DNA from: Acanthamoeba lenticulata
Lineage: Eukaryota > Discosea > Longamoebia > Acanthamoebidae
Direction of reading: 5' to 3'
Assembly (NCBI GenBank): GCA_002179805.1
Contig: NAVB01000315.1
Coordinates: forward strand, 1 to 64,000
DNA: 64,000 nucleotides
Position numbers and translations under genes: made by a program. The notes beneath the pieces are model-generated. The model saw only the letters and a list, made by a program, of their open reading frames with translations, was not told the DNA's origin and made no database searches. Of this stretch, positions 43,103-53,251 are shown one piece after another. Position 1 is the stretch's first letter. Each line of letters starts with the position of its first letter.

Positions 43103-45634
43103 ATGGACGACGGAAGAAGAGGTCCGTTGCCGTCCCCGGCAGACATGAGTGGTGAGGGCTCTGCAGAAACACGCACAGGCACGTGCCAATGCACACGCAT
43201 GCGATGCTTTCTTTTGAAGCACTAAACTGGACCCTTGCAGATCCAGTGCTCCTGGAGAAAGAAATAGAGCAGCTACGTGAGGAAGTTGCTCATCTGCGGG
43301 CTCTCTTACGACGGCACGAACAGGTTCGCGAGACCGAGGGCCTGTGCACCATCACCTACCTCGACTTTGCCGAGTACGTGCCTCCTTTACGAGCTCCCCG
43401 CCGACCTCGTTCTGCTGCCTCACGCCGAGGATCACCTGAGCAGGGAGGACATCAGCAAGGTGGAAAGCGTGCTGGTGCACTGCCGCTCCAAGGCGGAGGC
43501 GATCCCGCGTTTTGGGGCACCGCGCTATGCGCCGAGCTCCGCCACGCGGGTCCACTACATCAGGCTCGTCGACCCCGACGATGTACCCCACCCACCCTCG
43601 AGCCCTTGGCCAACCAACTCATCATCATTATCGTCGACATGCAGGGCCCGCAGCTGGTGCGCCTGGGCGGGCCGGTCTATGCGCCTGGCGTGGAGGCGCC
43701 CAGCTTTGCCGAAGTGCCCATCTACGACCCGCCCTTATGCGCGCCGCTTGACGGAACGCAGCCAAAGGAGGACAAGTGACGGCCCCCATCTCATCGTGCT
43801 CGAGTCCGAGAGCTGAAACCGCACTGGAACTGCGCGCACAGGGAGGCCGATGCGTCGGACCAGCGCACATGCTTCAACTGCGAGCAGCCCGGCCACACGA
43901 TTGCCGACTGTCCCGCCGTACGACCCATGTCCCCTAATGCTGCTGCAGCTGGCACGCGGGAGCGAAAAGCTGAGCCTCGGCCACATGTATGGCTGCGCAG
44001 CCGCGTGACCCGCAGCGGATCCAGCGGAACAGGCGCGCCTTGCTGGGCTCGACGCCCATCCGCTTCAACGGCCGGTCCGCCGCCTTTTTCGGTCCTTTAT
44101 TAATAATTAATAATTAATGCTTGCCGCTGACGTCAGCGGGGTGAGACAGGTACGCCGCATCACCGGGGCTGATGCTGGCCGAGAAGCTGGCGCCCGGGAA
44201 GCTCTCGGACGAGCTCCGGGCGGCGCTCGGGATGGCGGACGGCGACGAGCCGCCCTACTACGCCAACATGCGAGCATGGGGCTACCCGCCCAGCTACGTC
44301 GGTCGACGCCGCAAGCCCATGGGTACCATTGTATTGATTTATTATTAATATTTGTTATTTAAAGCTGATCAATGCGATGATGGCAGAGCGCAAGCGCGGG
44401 CAGACGCTGCCGGCCTACATCTACCTGGACGCACAAGACGACGACCTTTATCGCGGCCCGGAGGAGAGCAGCGAAGCTAACGACGATGACGACGAAGTCG
44501 TCCAACTGGTGGTACGCACGTCCTTTAGCCCTTCCTTGTGGAAGACGCGGCCGGTCTCACGCACAGGCCTTGTCGTGTGCGTGTCCGATAGGACTATCCG
44601 GGGCTTGGCCTCGCGCTGGACCCGCGGCTGGTGCGCGCGTGTCCTGCTTGCGTGTTTGCGTGTGTGTGCGTCTGACATTCCAACTCGCACAGGTCGAGCG
44701 CAAGTTCCCCAAGCGCGTCAAGCCGGCGAGTTCGCAGACCAGCGACCGTAAGCGCAAGCGCGAGAACGACTCTGGTGCACCAGACGAAGACATGGACATG
44801 TCGGACGATGACGCCGCCGTTGGGCACGTCGACACCACCAGCCAAGGGGTTGTCCCTGCCGCGGCAGCACTCGACTATCCGCCGCAGCAGAGCAGCGGTT
44901 ACGACTACGCAGCCTACTTGGCGGCTTCCGGATATCCCGCAGCCGCCGCGTACTACGCGCCAGGCTACGGCTGGTCGGGCTACGGCCAAGGTCAAGGCCA
45001 AGGCCAGGCGGTGGCCTCCTCCTCCTCTTCTGCCTATGGAGGATACTATTACGGCGCCACGAGCGACGACGGCGCCTTTGGCGCGTATTACGCCAGCCCG
45101 TCGGGGCCAACGGCCTACGCTGGAGCGGCGCCATTGGAGCCCCCAGGGATGGACTCACCGTACCGACCTCCATCGACTTCTCGGGCGACGACGGGGACGG
45201 CGCCAATAAGCGAATCCACAAAGTCAACGTCAACAACGGCAACGACAACGACGGCAAGACCGCCATCAGCATCATCAGCACCCTCCTCTTCTTCGTACAC
45301 AGGGACGGCACCACCGCCGCCGCCCTCGTCTCCGCCTCGTCCGGCAATTCATTCCCCATCGGCTCCACCGCCACCGACAGACGAAGCCAGTGGCAGCGTG
45401 CTGCTCGACGACATGCTGCCGCCGCTGCCCCGGGCCGCGCCCGCCACGCAAGGTGTGCGCCGCTCTGGGCCTTGTGCGCGTGGCTGTTGTGTGTGTGTGT
45501 TGAGACTCGACCGCCTGATCACTCCATTTCGTGCGTGCGCGGTGCCCCACACGGCAGAGTCGCTGCAGGCGAGGCGCGAGCGGCTGTTGGCCCAGTGGCG
45601 AACGATGGCGCAGAGCCGAACCGGCGGATCGTAG
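43103..45634 (+). CDS. ZCCHC8: ZCCHC8-like nuclear exosome targeting (NEXT) subunit
   Basis: The start MDDGRRGPLPSPADMS (43103) joins across an intron to DPVLLEKEIEQLREEVAHLR, a coiled coil. A CCHC zinc knuckle, CFNCEQPGHTIADCP, follows KPHWNC near 43820-43915. The PSP domain, LAPGKLSDELRAALGMADGD then EPPYYANMRAWGYPPSYVGR, lies near 44180-44320. Knuckle plus PSP is the ZCCHC8/SPF-type pair that scaffolds the MTR4-RBM7 NEXT complex for nuclear RNA decay. The tail is long: KRKR nuclear signals, acidic DEDMDMSDDD, Tyr/Gly/Ala-rich YGYGQ-type low complexity, then Pro/Ser-rich. The last exon is ESLQARRERLLAQWRTMAQS. A frame change near 43390 is best explained by a 70-nt intron 43324-43393, but this is not certain. 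Confidence 0.78.
44124..44139. repeat. Perfect 16-bp palindrome CCGCTGACGTCAGCGG in an intron
   Basis: Contains the bZIP core TGACGTCA and lies in a short AT-rich intron of the ZCCHC8-like gene (about 44090-44150), next to the 3' splice site. It may be an intronic enhancer or an RNA hairpin. Confidence 0.75.
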
Positions 45635-45694
45635 CAAAGTCAGGAACCATTTCAAGACCGGATGTTTTATGTACAAAAGTTCCCAACAATGGCG

Positions 45695-47025
45695 TCAGGC
45701 AAGAAGGCAGCAAACACCGACAACAAGAGTGAAGCAGCCCAGGCCCAAGGTGGAGGCCATGGGCAGTGTCAGGGCCAGCGGCAAGCTTTGGACCAGGAGC
45801 ACCATCATGAAGAGCAGCGGCAGAAAGAACAATGCCACGACGAGCACCAACGCAAACAGGGCCGGCGGCCACGCTTCTTGGGGCACACGGCGACGGATTT
45901 CTGTGTGCGTGTGATGCGCATGAAGTGCATCAGTCGTTGTCAACGTTTGTTTTGTCCCCCAGGGGGACAGCACCTTGCCAAACGGGCTCGAGCGAGGTCA
46001 TGAAGCGGCCGGCAAGCGCGGAGAGGTCGACACGCCCGGCGGCGCGCTGGTCGAGCTTACGCTGAAGCTCGGCCGTGGCGGCCTCCTGCGCCTCCAGGCG
46101 AGCGAGGAGGTGACGCATGTGCTGCGGAATGGCGTCGACCAAGTGGTCGTCCAGCTCGCACCGCATGACGGGCTCGTCGCAGCACTCGAACCCGCAGGGC
46201 ACAAAGGTCAGCGGGCACTCGTCGGCCAAGTGGACGCGCATCTCCAGCTTCTTGAGCTGCGTGAAGCAGCCATTGGGGCAGATCATTCCGGCCTGGCACT
46301 CGCTCGCGTGGTCCTTCACGGCCACGTTTGTACGTCAATGTGATGTGAGCATGAAGCACCACCAGCATGCAGCATCGACGTACTTCGAGTTCATGTAGCG
46401 GCAGGAAGACGCCGCATTCATCAGGACATGCAAAGAGCATGTCGTAGACGGCAACATCTTCGTGCTGCGATAGTTCAGGGCGAGACGGAGAACGTGGGGA
46501 CGAGGCCGATGGTGTCGCCGATGCCGCGGCCTTGACTTCCTTCATCAGCTTCTGCAGAAGGTCAAACGGCTGGCGTGAGATGTACGTTCTTTGTGCGGCA
46601 GCAACAAGAAGAGAAGCCAACCTCAATGGCTTTGGCCGGCTTGTAGCAGTCGGGCGATGTAGGGGAGGAGCAGATACTGCAGGTTTGTGGCCACGCCTTC
46701 ACCAGGCAATTCCAACACCAGACCTCGCCGCAACAGCGAGACTCAACTGCATGACGCGGTTCCTGCAGAACGGTGCGTGAGCACGAAGATAGGCGACCAC
46801 CACCATCGTGCTCATAACCTTTTTGCATGCAGTGCACCGGATGAAGTCGAGCAGAGAGGTCGGCAGTGGGGCGGCTGGCGCCTTTTTCTGGGCCGGTTGG
46901 CTCTCCTCGGAAGGCCTTGCACCCGAGATGTCAACTTCTTCGGTGGGCATTGTGCACCACTCTTCATCGCTTGGGTTCTCCATGTCAGTGTCCAGCAAGA
47001 AGGTCGTCCAGCACTGCTGCGCCAT
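45695..47025 (-). CDS. RING/TRAF-type zinc-finger protein with C-terminal membrane helices
   Basis: Probable membrane-bound E3 ubiquitin ligase. Start MAQQCWTTFLLDTD (47025). The RING-like finger is formed by splicing: FIRCTACKK, then EPRHAVESRCCGEVWCWNCL and TCSICSSP. A helix (FDLLQKLMKEVKAAAS) follows. TRAF-type fingers come next: ACPDECGVFLPLHELE, HASECQAGMICPNGC, then RVHLADECPLTFVPCGFECC. A coiled coil (HMRHLLARLEAQEAATAELQ) precedes the last intron (about 45904-45977). The last exon reads EIRRRVPQEAWPPALFALVL and on into two hydrophobic segments before the stop at 45695. Without that splice the protein would end at 45930 with no TM, so two isoforms are possible. Confidence 0.75.
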
Positions 47026-47520
47026 CGTGGTGTGATTGTGGAATTGTTTTCTCTTCACGAAGCCAGCTTTTATTTGTGAGGCCCACGATCGTCTCTGAAG
47101 GCAATCTCGATAGCGCTGACGTGGCCCACACGACGGCCTGTGGCCGAGCGATTGTCGGTCGAATCAGCCCACGCACAACGCGAGACCAGCGCGCCGAGTG
47201 CCGCCGCCTTCGACGGAACGTGTCACCGCCGTGTCTCGCGTTTGCCGCAGTCCATCCCGAGAAAATCCCCCCAAGAGGCGCTTGATATCAAGGCCAAACG
47301 CCCGCAGCTGTGCGCTATACTAAGCAGTGTACAGCGCCCGCAACGATGGCCGCAAGGAAGCGCGTTGGCGTTCCTTGCGGCCTTCGGTCGAAAAAAACAT
47401 TCAATTATAATCGGTGGAATTGCTTGGCCAGGGGTTTTTTTGAATCTTGTGAAGAAGGTATCATCTAATTGCAACTTCAATTTAAGCAATTTGAGTGATC
47501 TAACAGGCACATCTTGTAGA
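47026..47520. other. Intergenic region with a 12-bp GC-rich hairpin
   Basis: Promoter side of the RING/TRAF gene. It contains the inverted repeat GGCCGCAAGGAA (47348-47359) and TTCCTTGCGGCC (47371-47382) with an 11-nt loop. From about 47395 the sequence turns AT-rich. Confidence 0.6.
47348..47382. repeat. 12-bp perfect inverted repeat, 11-nt loop
   Basis: Arms GGCCGCAAGGAA and TTCCTTGCGGCC, about 325-360 nt upstream of the RING/TRAF start. It lies right at the left border of the AT-richer decayed island. Confidence 0.7.
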
Positions 47521-48203
47521 TGATGGAACAAAAAGTGATGTACTGGCATACTTAGTGCACAATCATGTAGTCAACAACCTGTTCAAGCATGTGCTGATTG
47601 ACTACTTCCATGACACTAAGGTCAACAATGTCAATATTTCAGACATTCAGGCCTACTTCCACCACATTCACCTCACAGGCAACATTTCCACCTAAATCCA
47701 TCTCTGCATTGGCGCACTGGTGGATGAGTTCATTGACCACTTGTGCCACATCTTCCAGCTTCAGCTCACCTATGTCATGGCTCAAGACAAGTCCTTGGAC
47801 TGTGCCGCTGAGCCACCAACAGCCTTCTTGCACCCTCAGACTGCCATAAGGAATTTGAGCAGCAGCAGCAGCAATGTGGAGGAAGAGGAACTCAGCCAAC
47901 AGGATCTTGAGCCCCATATTGAGGAGATCATGGCAGACACTGATGGCCTCATCTTCCCAGTGGTTTTGGGTGACATTGATTAGCCTGAGAAGTGGTGGCA
48001 CCCCTTTGTCACAGCTGCCAACAAGTGGCACTTTACTCAACCAGCAGCTGAAGTGCTGGGCCCTGAACCACCTCAAGCAGGCCTTCCTTGGTGAAGTGAG
48101 TGATCAGCTTGTGGCCATGGCGCAATACCCCAGCATCAAGAATCATGGCCTTTGCCCACTTGTTGACTGGCTCATCTCAACCATTCACAAACAAGTCAAC
48201 TAG
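47521..48203 (+). pseudogene. Decayed reading frame of unknown family in an AT-richer island
   Basis: One frame runs VLAYLVHNHVVNNLFKHVLI, DYFHDTKVNNVNISDIQAYF, HHIHLTGNIST, a stop, then IHLCIGALVDEFIDHLCHIF, QLQLTYVMAQDKSLDCAAEP and EELSQQDLEPHIEEIMADTD to GDID, a second stop, then PEKWWHPFVTAANKWHF. A shifted frame continues as LNHLKQAFLGEVSDQLVAMA to KQVN. Two in-frame stops plus a shift indicate a dead copy. Base composition (visibly lower GC) and codon use differ from every neighbour. I do not recognise the protein; it may be a mobile-element or viral remnant. No intron signals fit both stops. Confidence 0.5.
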
Positions 48204-48840
48204 TATGAATTTCTTCCTCTATTCCACACACAGTGGTGATGATGACAGTGATCACTGATTGGCCTCATGGTCATATGTGTGTGTGTGTGTGCTGGTGGTG
48301 CGCAGCTTCCAGGACAAGGACAGATCAGCATGATTTCATGTTGGCCTCTCTCCTTTTTGAAAAAGAAAGAAAGAGGTGAATCTCATGTTTGTACTTCCCT
48401 GCCTGAATCCTGCCAGACACCCTTCCCCAGCATGTTGAAGTCCAAGTGCGCTGACTACTGCCTCTTGTATGATGGCCTGGATCAATGGGATCACCTCAAG
48501 TGCATTGTGATTGACCTGTTGCTGGGCGACAACTTTTTGGTGGCCTACTGCAGTTTTTGATGGCACACAATCCCACCACGATGAAGGTCATCCACTTGGT
48601 GATGTGGACGAAGCCTCCTTCAGCTGAACCTCTGCTGAACCTCTTCCCAGGCGTAAGGCATGCCTTCAGCGCCTCCCCAAGAGGCGCCATCATGCGCTTC
48701 CTTGATCAAGTAAGGCCTTTCGCTTTGAAGCTGAAGAAGAAGAAGAAGAAGAAGAATTGGAAAAAGACAGCTTTTGTTTTGTGGAATGAAACAAACAGTG
48801 AAGAAAGCGGGAAAAGAACTCAAACTGCTGTTGAAGGGAT
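48204..48840. other. Remainder of the AT-richer island
   Basis: Includes (TG)n at about 48276-48292, a short open stretch reading SKCADYCLLYDGLDQWDHLK (to 48560) and another reading MAHNPTTMKVIHLVMWTKPP (48557-48710), in style like the pseudogene to the left. An (AAG)n run is at about 48733-48753. Probably further fragments of the same decayed element. Confidence 0.4.
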
Positions 48841-51485
48841 CTAAGCGTCGCCACCGCGCCTGCGCGAAGACGGGCCGCTGGCGCCAGTGCGACGCACCCG
48901 CAACAGCTCGTCCAGGAAGCTGCTCGTACAGAATGTCGTCATCTTCGTCAGTCACCATCAACACCAACACCAACAACAACGGCAGAAGAGGACGCACGTG
49001 GCCGAGTTGTGGATGGTGGTCGCGCCCAGGAGGAGCCGCGCGTTGGTCTCACCGGCGAGCTGGTGCACGGCCATGCCCTCCTCGTACGTGGCGCCGCCCA
49101 CGACAAATATAAAGACCTCTTGCGGCCGCTCCCGGACCGAGCCCGGGGCGCCGACGAACGGGTAGTCGTCCTCCGGCAGGCTGCCCTCCAGCGCCTGCTG
49201 CACGATGTTGCGGATGAGCGGCGAATGCTCCGTGTAGATGTTGTCCACGCCCTGCACGTAATCGACGACGAGGTCAGCCTTGGTGACGACCATGATGATG
49301 ATGGCGACGATGATGATGGTCAAGGAACCTTAAGGCCGCGGGTGATGGTGGAGCGGGCCATCTTGATGAAGGACTTGTTCTCGAACAGGTCGCCGAGACG
49401 CACCGACGCGCCGCCGTACATTCGGATGGCCGAAATCAACTGCAGCCAACACGAAAAATGCAGTAAAAATGAATAAGTTGTCGACGTAAAGTTGCTCGTG
49501 AGCGTGGCCGATCACGTACGCCGACGTGCTCCTGGTCAAAGCCGATCTGGAAGAGCTTCTCGATGTAGTCGTCGACCTTGCTTCCCGACGTGTTCTCGTA
49601 GCGGAGCGTGTAGAGGAGCACCGCCTTGAGCACGTCATGCGGGTCCAGCGGCGGCTGCTCGGCCTCCAGCATTGTCTTGATTTTCTGTTATTATAATTGA
49701 TTTATAATTTGTGAGTTTGTTAAAATAAATGAAAATGTTTCAAAAATAAGAAAATAAGGAACCTTGGCGGCGCTGGAGTGGTCTTGACGGCAGGCGAGCT
49801 CCTGCTCGATCTCGGAGACGGTGAGCAGATTGCGCTGGTCGACTAGCCGCGAGAGCTCCGACATGACCGCGACGTGCTTGGACACGTTGCCAGAGAGCTT
49901 CCTGAACTCGGGGTACTCCTCCACGAACCGCTTCATGTCGGCGATGCTCTGAATGTTCTGGTTGGACTTGGTCTTGGACTGGAACTCATCCACGAGCTGG
50001 TTTTTGTTTCATTTTTGGTTAAAAATTGATTTAAAAATCAGGAAAATGACGGATGGAGGTGACATACGTGCTTGATGTTGACGCCGAGTTCGCCAAAGTT
50101 GCTGTAAATGTTGGACTTGTAGAAGGGGTCCTGCTCTGTGGTGAGGACCACCTCCTTGAGCTCCTTGCGCACGCCGGGCGCGCGCGAGAGGTCGACACGG
50201 TTGTTGTGGATCCCCAGCAGCTCGTGCACCATCGCCTGGTAGGTCCACTGATGCAGCAGCGGCGACACCGGATCGTTGCGCCTTCACATCGCGCCACCAG
50301 CCCAGGGTCAATCCTCTTTTAAATTTATAATAGTAAATGATAATGAAACAGAAGGAGAGGTACCGGTCAAGGATGAGCAAGAGCGGCGCCGTTTCGGTGC
50401 GTCGAAAGTCAAACAAGCTCTTTTCTTGTGTCATGCGCTTCTGCACGTCGTGAGGGAAAATAATGAGGATTATTTATTGATGAATTAATTAATTTGAAAA
50501 TAGAGAAAAACACGTACGGCGATGTCCTGCGCGATGCGATGGCCGATCTCTGAATTGCGGGCGCAGCGGATGACCGGCCTTCGCTTGAACGCCAGCAACA
50601 CCGCCGCCAGCCTATCATCATCGTAGACAAGCAGGTCAGCGATATCGTATGATCATCATCATAGTCACACGAGCTCGTACGCACCCATCGCTTGTTCGAT
50701 CGATGGTCGCACGAAGATCAGGGCTTTCGAGGCCGATGAAGGTCTCCACGTTGAGCGAGAACAGGTTGGGATTCAGCGCAAAGAAATCGGCGTAGAACTC
50801 CTGCACGCACGCCCGTTGGCCTGTTAGTCTCGTGTACGAATCGGGCCAAGGACCCGATGGCCGCTCAGTGTGTGACGCACCTGAACCTGCTGCACGACCT
50901 CGTGCTCGTCTGCCTCGGCCAGCTGCTCGAGGAAGTCGCTGGGCATAATGTTTGAGAAAACTAGAGCAGCCACCAGAGCAGCGTCAGCAAACGCACAACG
51001 AGTTGGGCGCAAGTACGGCGGAGGGGGAGGGGCACGTACAGAGGTGGTACTCGCCGTACTTGGGCTTCCTCAGCTCGCGGCAGAGCAGCTGCACGTTCTC
51101 CTCTGTCGGCCGCAGGAAGCAGATGGCCTGACCAAGAAGAAGGAAAGACTTGAGCCAAGAAAACCTAGCACGAGAACTCACATGGGTGGAAGGGAACCTT
51201 GAGGTGAGCCATGAGCTCGCGGCCTTCGGCGTCGATGCGCTCGAAGAGATAGACCTCCTTTTGCAGAATCTGGGACTGCGAGTACACCAAACTGACGATG
51301 CCCGTCTGCACCAACACCACCCCGCGAATATTTTCAGATTGAGCGAAAGAGAGGTAGCACTACCTGCCCCACGAGGTGGCAGGGTGGTATCGTACTGTTT
51401 CTTTGTCCATGATGAGCACTTTCATGCCAGGCACACCGTCCACCATTTTGCTCACATAATCCTGGACCGCCTGAATGACGTTCAT
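48841..51485 (-). CDS. VPS45: VPS45, Sec1/Munc18-family vesicle fusion regulator
   Basis: Binds syntaxin-type SNAREs at the trans-Golgi and endosomes. The start [20 protein letters not shown] (51485) matches VPS45. Exons read [176 protein letters not shown], and [20 protein letters not shown] then [15 protein letters not shown]. Removal of AT-rich introns (about ten) gives a protein collinear with human and yeast VPS45. The tail after FLDELL is short and basic. Complete. Confidence 0.94.
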
Positions 51486-51658
51486 TTTTTGTGCTACTGA
51501 TCTGCCCTCCCAAGTTTTCTTTCTTCTCTTCCTCCTCGCTAATGCAAGCAGTAGTCTTTTGATGTGAGCTTGTGTGTTTCAAAGATTTGGCTTCTGCTCA
51601 CGTGTAAACAGCGGAAAACGACTGAGAAATTGGAATTTGTATTTTTTTATTCATTTTC

Positions 51659-53163
51659 CTACTGGTCGCTCTCGTCATCGTCATCAAGGTCATCATCAAA
51701 ATTGAAGGTTGAGCCGATGTTGAAAGCCTCGTCGTCATCGTCGTCATCATCATCAAAGTCGACCTCGTCTTCCCCAGCCTCGCCCTCGGCCGCTTCCTTG
51801 GCCTTCTGCGCCTCGCTGTCGGCCTTGGCCTGCTTCTCGGCCGCCTTCTTCTTCTTCTTGTCGGCCTTCTTCTTCTTGCGTAGAGAATGCTTCTGCTTCT
51901 TGAGGATGTACTCTTCCCAGTCCCGCTTCAGGTGCTTGTAGATCATCAGCGCCGCCCGCGCGTCGATCGTCGGGTCGTGGGCGCCGTCGCCCTTTTCCTG
52001 GATGTTGACGCCCAGGATCTTGTTGGCCAGGTAGCGCAGCCGCCGAGGCTTGCCCCGCGAACGCTGCAGCGGCCGGTACCGGGCCGTGTCGCGCAGGTTC
52101 GCAAACGGGTGGCTGAGCAACAGGGCCTTGAAATCGTTCTCGAGGCCGTGACCGACGACGATGCGGCCCTTGATCAGCTCGGCCACCTCCTTCTGGATCT
52201 GGCTAAACGGGAATGCTGTGCACAACATCATCATCAACAACAACAAGAAAAGAGACGTCAGCCTTTGCAAAGGAAAAAAAGAGGCAAGCGACGGACCGTT
52301 GGGGCCCTTCAGGTCCGACCTGCGGACGCCAGACACCCACGTTCTGTAGTCCACGACTCGCTCCCTGCACGACAGCGTGACGGCCGACGTCAGTCAAGAG
52401 GTGGGTGATGATGATGATGACGATTGTTCTAATCTATACCGTGGCTGGACAAACTTGTCGTAGATGACGTTGCCGAAAGAGTTGACGATGCACACACGCG
52501 CGAGCATGCTCTCCTTGCCGTCAATGCCCACGCCCACCATCTCGCAGTCGAGCGCGATCAACTTGGTCAAACTGTTGGGGAAAAGAAAATTGTGGTCGAG
52601 TCCACAAGACGAGGAGAAAGAAAGAAAGGAGGAGTACGGCACCTCTTGTCGTCCTTGATGGGCGGCGGCAGCGCCTTCAAGGCCTGCTTCTTCTTTTCTT
52701 CTTCTGCCGCACCTTGACCGCTAGTCGCTGGTTTCTTCTTTTGTTTGGGCAGGGCTTGCTGCAACGTTGCCCAAAGCATTGAAGATTAACCTCATGGACA
52801 AGTTCATGGTTGCTGGCGGTCTTGAGCTGCGGAAGGGAGGCGTACCTGGAGTGCCTTCCAGTTAGAAGAGATTGTGGCCACTTCAACGCGCGCTTTCTTG
52901 AGCGGGGGCTCCTTCTTCACCTTGGTGCTAGTGATGCTTGCAGTTGCCGTGATGGTTGTCGTAGTGCTCGTGACGTTTGACCCTTCCTTCAATTTTTGAT
53001 TAATCTCATCTCGAACGGATAGCTTGGTGATTTTCTCCTTGGCCGGTTGCTGCGCCGCCAGTGATTGCGATTTAGGGATCACCACCTTCTTGGCTCCAGT
53101 CGATCCAGCAGAAGGTCCCTTGGATCCATCTCGCTTCCGTTTTGCCGCTCCGCTTCGGCCCAT
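51659..53163 (-). CDS. REXO4: RNA exonuclease 4 (REXO4/REX4), DEDDh family
   Basis: Nucleolar 3'-5' exonuclease involved in rRNA processing. The N-terminus [20 protein letters not shown] (53163) is basic, followed by [19 protein letters not shown]. Exo motif I is [20 protein letters not shown], then [18 protein letters not shown]. Motif II is [17 protein letters not shown] and motif III is [17 protein letters not shown], giving D, E, D, D and H. The order matches the ISG20/REX4 subfamily. The C-terminus has Lys-rich ([18 protein letters not shown]) then Asp-rich tails, usual for nucleolar proteins. Four introns. Its start is only 88 nt from the divergent methyltransferase gene. Confidence 0.92.
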
Positions 53164-53251
53164 TGTGATTTGACGAAAGACCAGGATTTCTTTGTTTCTT
53201 GCTTTTCTCTTGCAAGAAGCTGATTCTTTTTAAAAAATCATATTTAATTGG
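53164..53251. promoter_or_regulatory. 88-nt divergent promoter REXO4 / TRMT2-like
   Basis: The shortest divergent gap in the window. Both 5' untranslated regions and any core promoter must fit here. It contains TTTTTAAAAAATCATATTTAA-like AT-rich sequence near 53230. Confidence 0.55.

Noticed and set aside
43324..43393. Frameshift mutation in the ZCCHC8-like gene
   Set aside because: A 70-nt intron with GT-AG ends explains the frame change, so a mutation is not needed.
48557..48844. Small gene starting MAHNPTTMKVIH
   Set aside because: Lies in the decayed island, ends in an AAG-repeat-encoded Lys run and has no recognisable domain; kept only as a possible fragment.
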